NCBI GenBank assembly: GCA_964450125.1
Contig: CAYVDO010000454.1
Coordinates: 1 to 6,129, forward strand
Reading direction: 5' to 3'
Length of the DNA: 6,129 bases
DNA from: JADJOY01 sp964450125
GTDB lineage: Bacteria > JADJOY01
The position numbers and the translations under genes were made by a program. Below, one piece after another: positions 5,233 to 6,129 of the stretch. The notes beneath the pieces are model-generated. The model had not been told where the DNA came from. It was given only the letters and a program-made list of their open reading frames with translations, and did not search any database. Numbering within the stretch: the stretch's first letter is position 1; each line of letters starts with the position of its first letter.

Positions 5233-6129
5233 CGCCACGTCCAGCCCGGACCGTCGGCGACGCCCCGCCGCACGGGTCGTCGTCGCGTTGGTACTACTCC
5301 AGCTGATCCTCGCGAGCGCCGGCGCCGTCACGGCGTACCTCAGGACCGAGAACTGGCTCGATCGACCCACGCGGCCAGGTGCCCCCACCCAAGTCTTCGA
5401 GGTGCCGAAAGGCCGATCGGTGGGCCAGATCACCCAGGACCTCGCCGCCGCGGGCCTCGTCACCCATCCGCGCATCCTGGCGCTGGTCGCTCGCTACCAG
5501 CAGGTAGACACGCGAATCCATTCCGGCGAGTACGAGCTTTCGGCGAATCTCACACCCCGCCAGATCCTGCGGCGACTCGCCGAGGGAAACGTCCTGCAGG
5601 TTTGGGTGACGCTGCCCGAGGGGCTGACCCGCCGCGAGATCGCACACCTCATCGCCGCGAGTGGCCTGACCGACGAGCCGGCGCTGCTGCGCGCCACCGG
5701 CGACGTCCGGCTACTCGGCGACCTGGATCCGCTGAGCGGCGACCTCGAAGGCTACCTCTTCCCCGACACCTACCGCTTCCCCCGTGGGACCAACGCGGAA
5801 ACGGTCGTCCGAACCCTCGTGGATCGCTTCCGCGACGTAGCGGCCAGCGTGCTCACGCCTCACCTCGCGAGCCGCGGCATGACACTTCGCCAAGCGGTCA
5901 CCCTGGCGTCCATCGTCGAGAAGGAAACAGGCCAGCGGGCCGAGCGCCCGCTGATCGCCGCAGTCTTCCTGAACCGCCTGGCACGCGGGATGCGCCTCGA
6001 GAGTGACCCCACGGTCATCTACGGAATCCAGGAATTCGATGGCAATCTCACCCGGCTGCACTTGCGGACGCCCACCCCTTACAACACGTACGTGATCACA
6101 GGACTGCCTGCGGGGCCGATCGCCAATCC
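5225..6129 (+). CDS. mltG: Endolytic murein transglycosylase MltG (C-terminus beyond window)
   Basis: Inner-membrane YceG-family lytic transglycosylase that cuts nascent peptidoglycan strands near the membrane and limits glycan chain length. The 301 residues present comprise a short basic N-terminus, one transmembrane helix (about 17-38), a LysM-like subdomain (about 56-120) and the catalytic domain. Its motifs include GYELS-type GEYELS (101-106), LEGYLFPDTYRFPRG (174-188) and LASIVEKET (228-236), where Glu 232 is the expected catalytic residue. They continue with NRL (250-252), SDPTVIYG (260-267), YNTY (286-289) and GLPAGPIAN (293-301). The usual form is GLPPGPI; the second Pro is Ala here, a mild change. 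About 30-40 residues are probably missing at the edge. The ATG lies in the ruvX end as ATGACTGA, implying translational coupling. No strong ribosome site is seen. Confidence 0.96.
   Translation, partial: MTDATSSPDRRRRPAARVVVALVLLQLILASAGAVTAYLRTENWLDRPTRPGAPTQVFEVPKGRSVGQITQDLAAAGLVTHPRILALVARYQQVDTRIHSGEYELSANLTPRQILRRLAEGNVLQVWVTLPEGLTRREIAHLIAASGLTDEPALLRATGDVRLLGDLDPLSGDLEGYLFPDTYRFPRGTNAETVVRTLVDRFRDVAASVLTPHLASRGMTLRQAVTLASIVEKETGQRAERPLIAAVFLNRLARGMRLESDPTVIYGIQEFDGNLTRLHLRTPTPYNTYVITGLPAGPIAN

Noticed and set aside
1..6129. Mobile elements, CRISPR arrays, toxin-antitoxin or defence genes
   Set aside because: Every stretch longer than 300 bases is accounted for by housekeeping or envelope genes. 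There are no transposase motifs, no terminal repeats and no regularly spaced DNA repeats.

Overview
The window (6,129 bp, GC-rich, strongly GC-ending codons) looks like ordinary chromosomal DNA of a high-GC Gram-negative bacterium. The inner-membrane PgpA, a membrane-anchored OapA/LysM-like plus M23 endopeptidase and the proximity of pgpA and cinA would fit a deltaproteobacterial-type lineage such as Myxococcota, Desulfobacterota or Binatota. That placement is inference from gene content only. I see no mobile element, CRISPR array, tRNA or rRNA, and no sign of recent transfer.

Layout. From about 4590 down to position 1 the minus strand carries four genes read leftwards: a large M23 peptidoglycan endopeptidase (2071-4590), pgpA (1506-1997), cinA (220-1509) and the N-terminal 74 codons of an unrecognised protein (223 to the left edge). 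pgpA/cinA and cinA/unknown overlap by 4 and 3-4 bases and look translationally coupled. The plus strand carries ruvX (4795-5232) and mltG (5225 to the right edge), overlapping by 8 bases. The two groups diverge from one 204-bp region (4591-4794).

That divergent region is the most interesting part. On the minus strand it holds a near-consensus sigma-70 promoter (TTGACA, 18 bp, TATTAT) whose spacer contains a perfect 15-bp palindrome. A second inverted repeat covers the predicted transcription start. A leader follows whose strong Shine-Dalgarno (AAAGGAG) and TTG start codon can both be folded into one long imperfect hairpin. The endopeptidase therefore looks controlled both at transcription and at translation initiation. 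On the plus strand, ruvX has a TATACT -10 box seven bases before its GTG start and no Shine-Dalgarno, which suggests a leaderless message.

How the genes fit together. The M23 endopeptidase cleaves peptidoglycan cross-links to allow wall expansion, and MltG cuts nascent glycan strands at the inner membrane, so two wall-cutting enzymes flank one regulatory region. PgpA makes phosphatidylglycerol for the same envelope. CinA recycles NMN, and RuvX is a RNase H-fold nuclease involved in rRNA processing or Holliday-junction resolution; these are housekeeping. No wholly new multigene system is visible. The novelty candidates are the regulatory architecture in front of the endopeptidase, its fourfold-repeated N-terminal region, and the unassigned gene after cinA.
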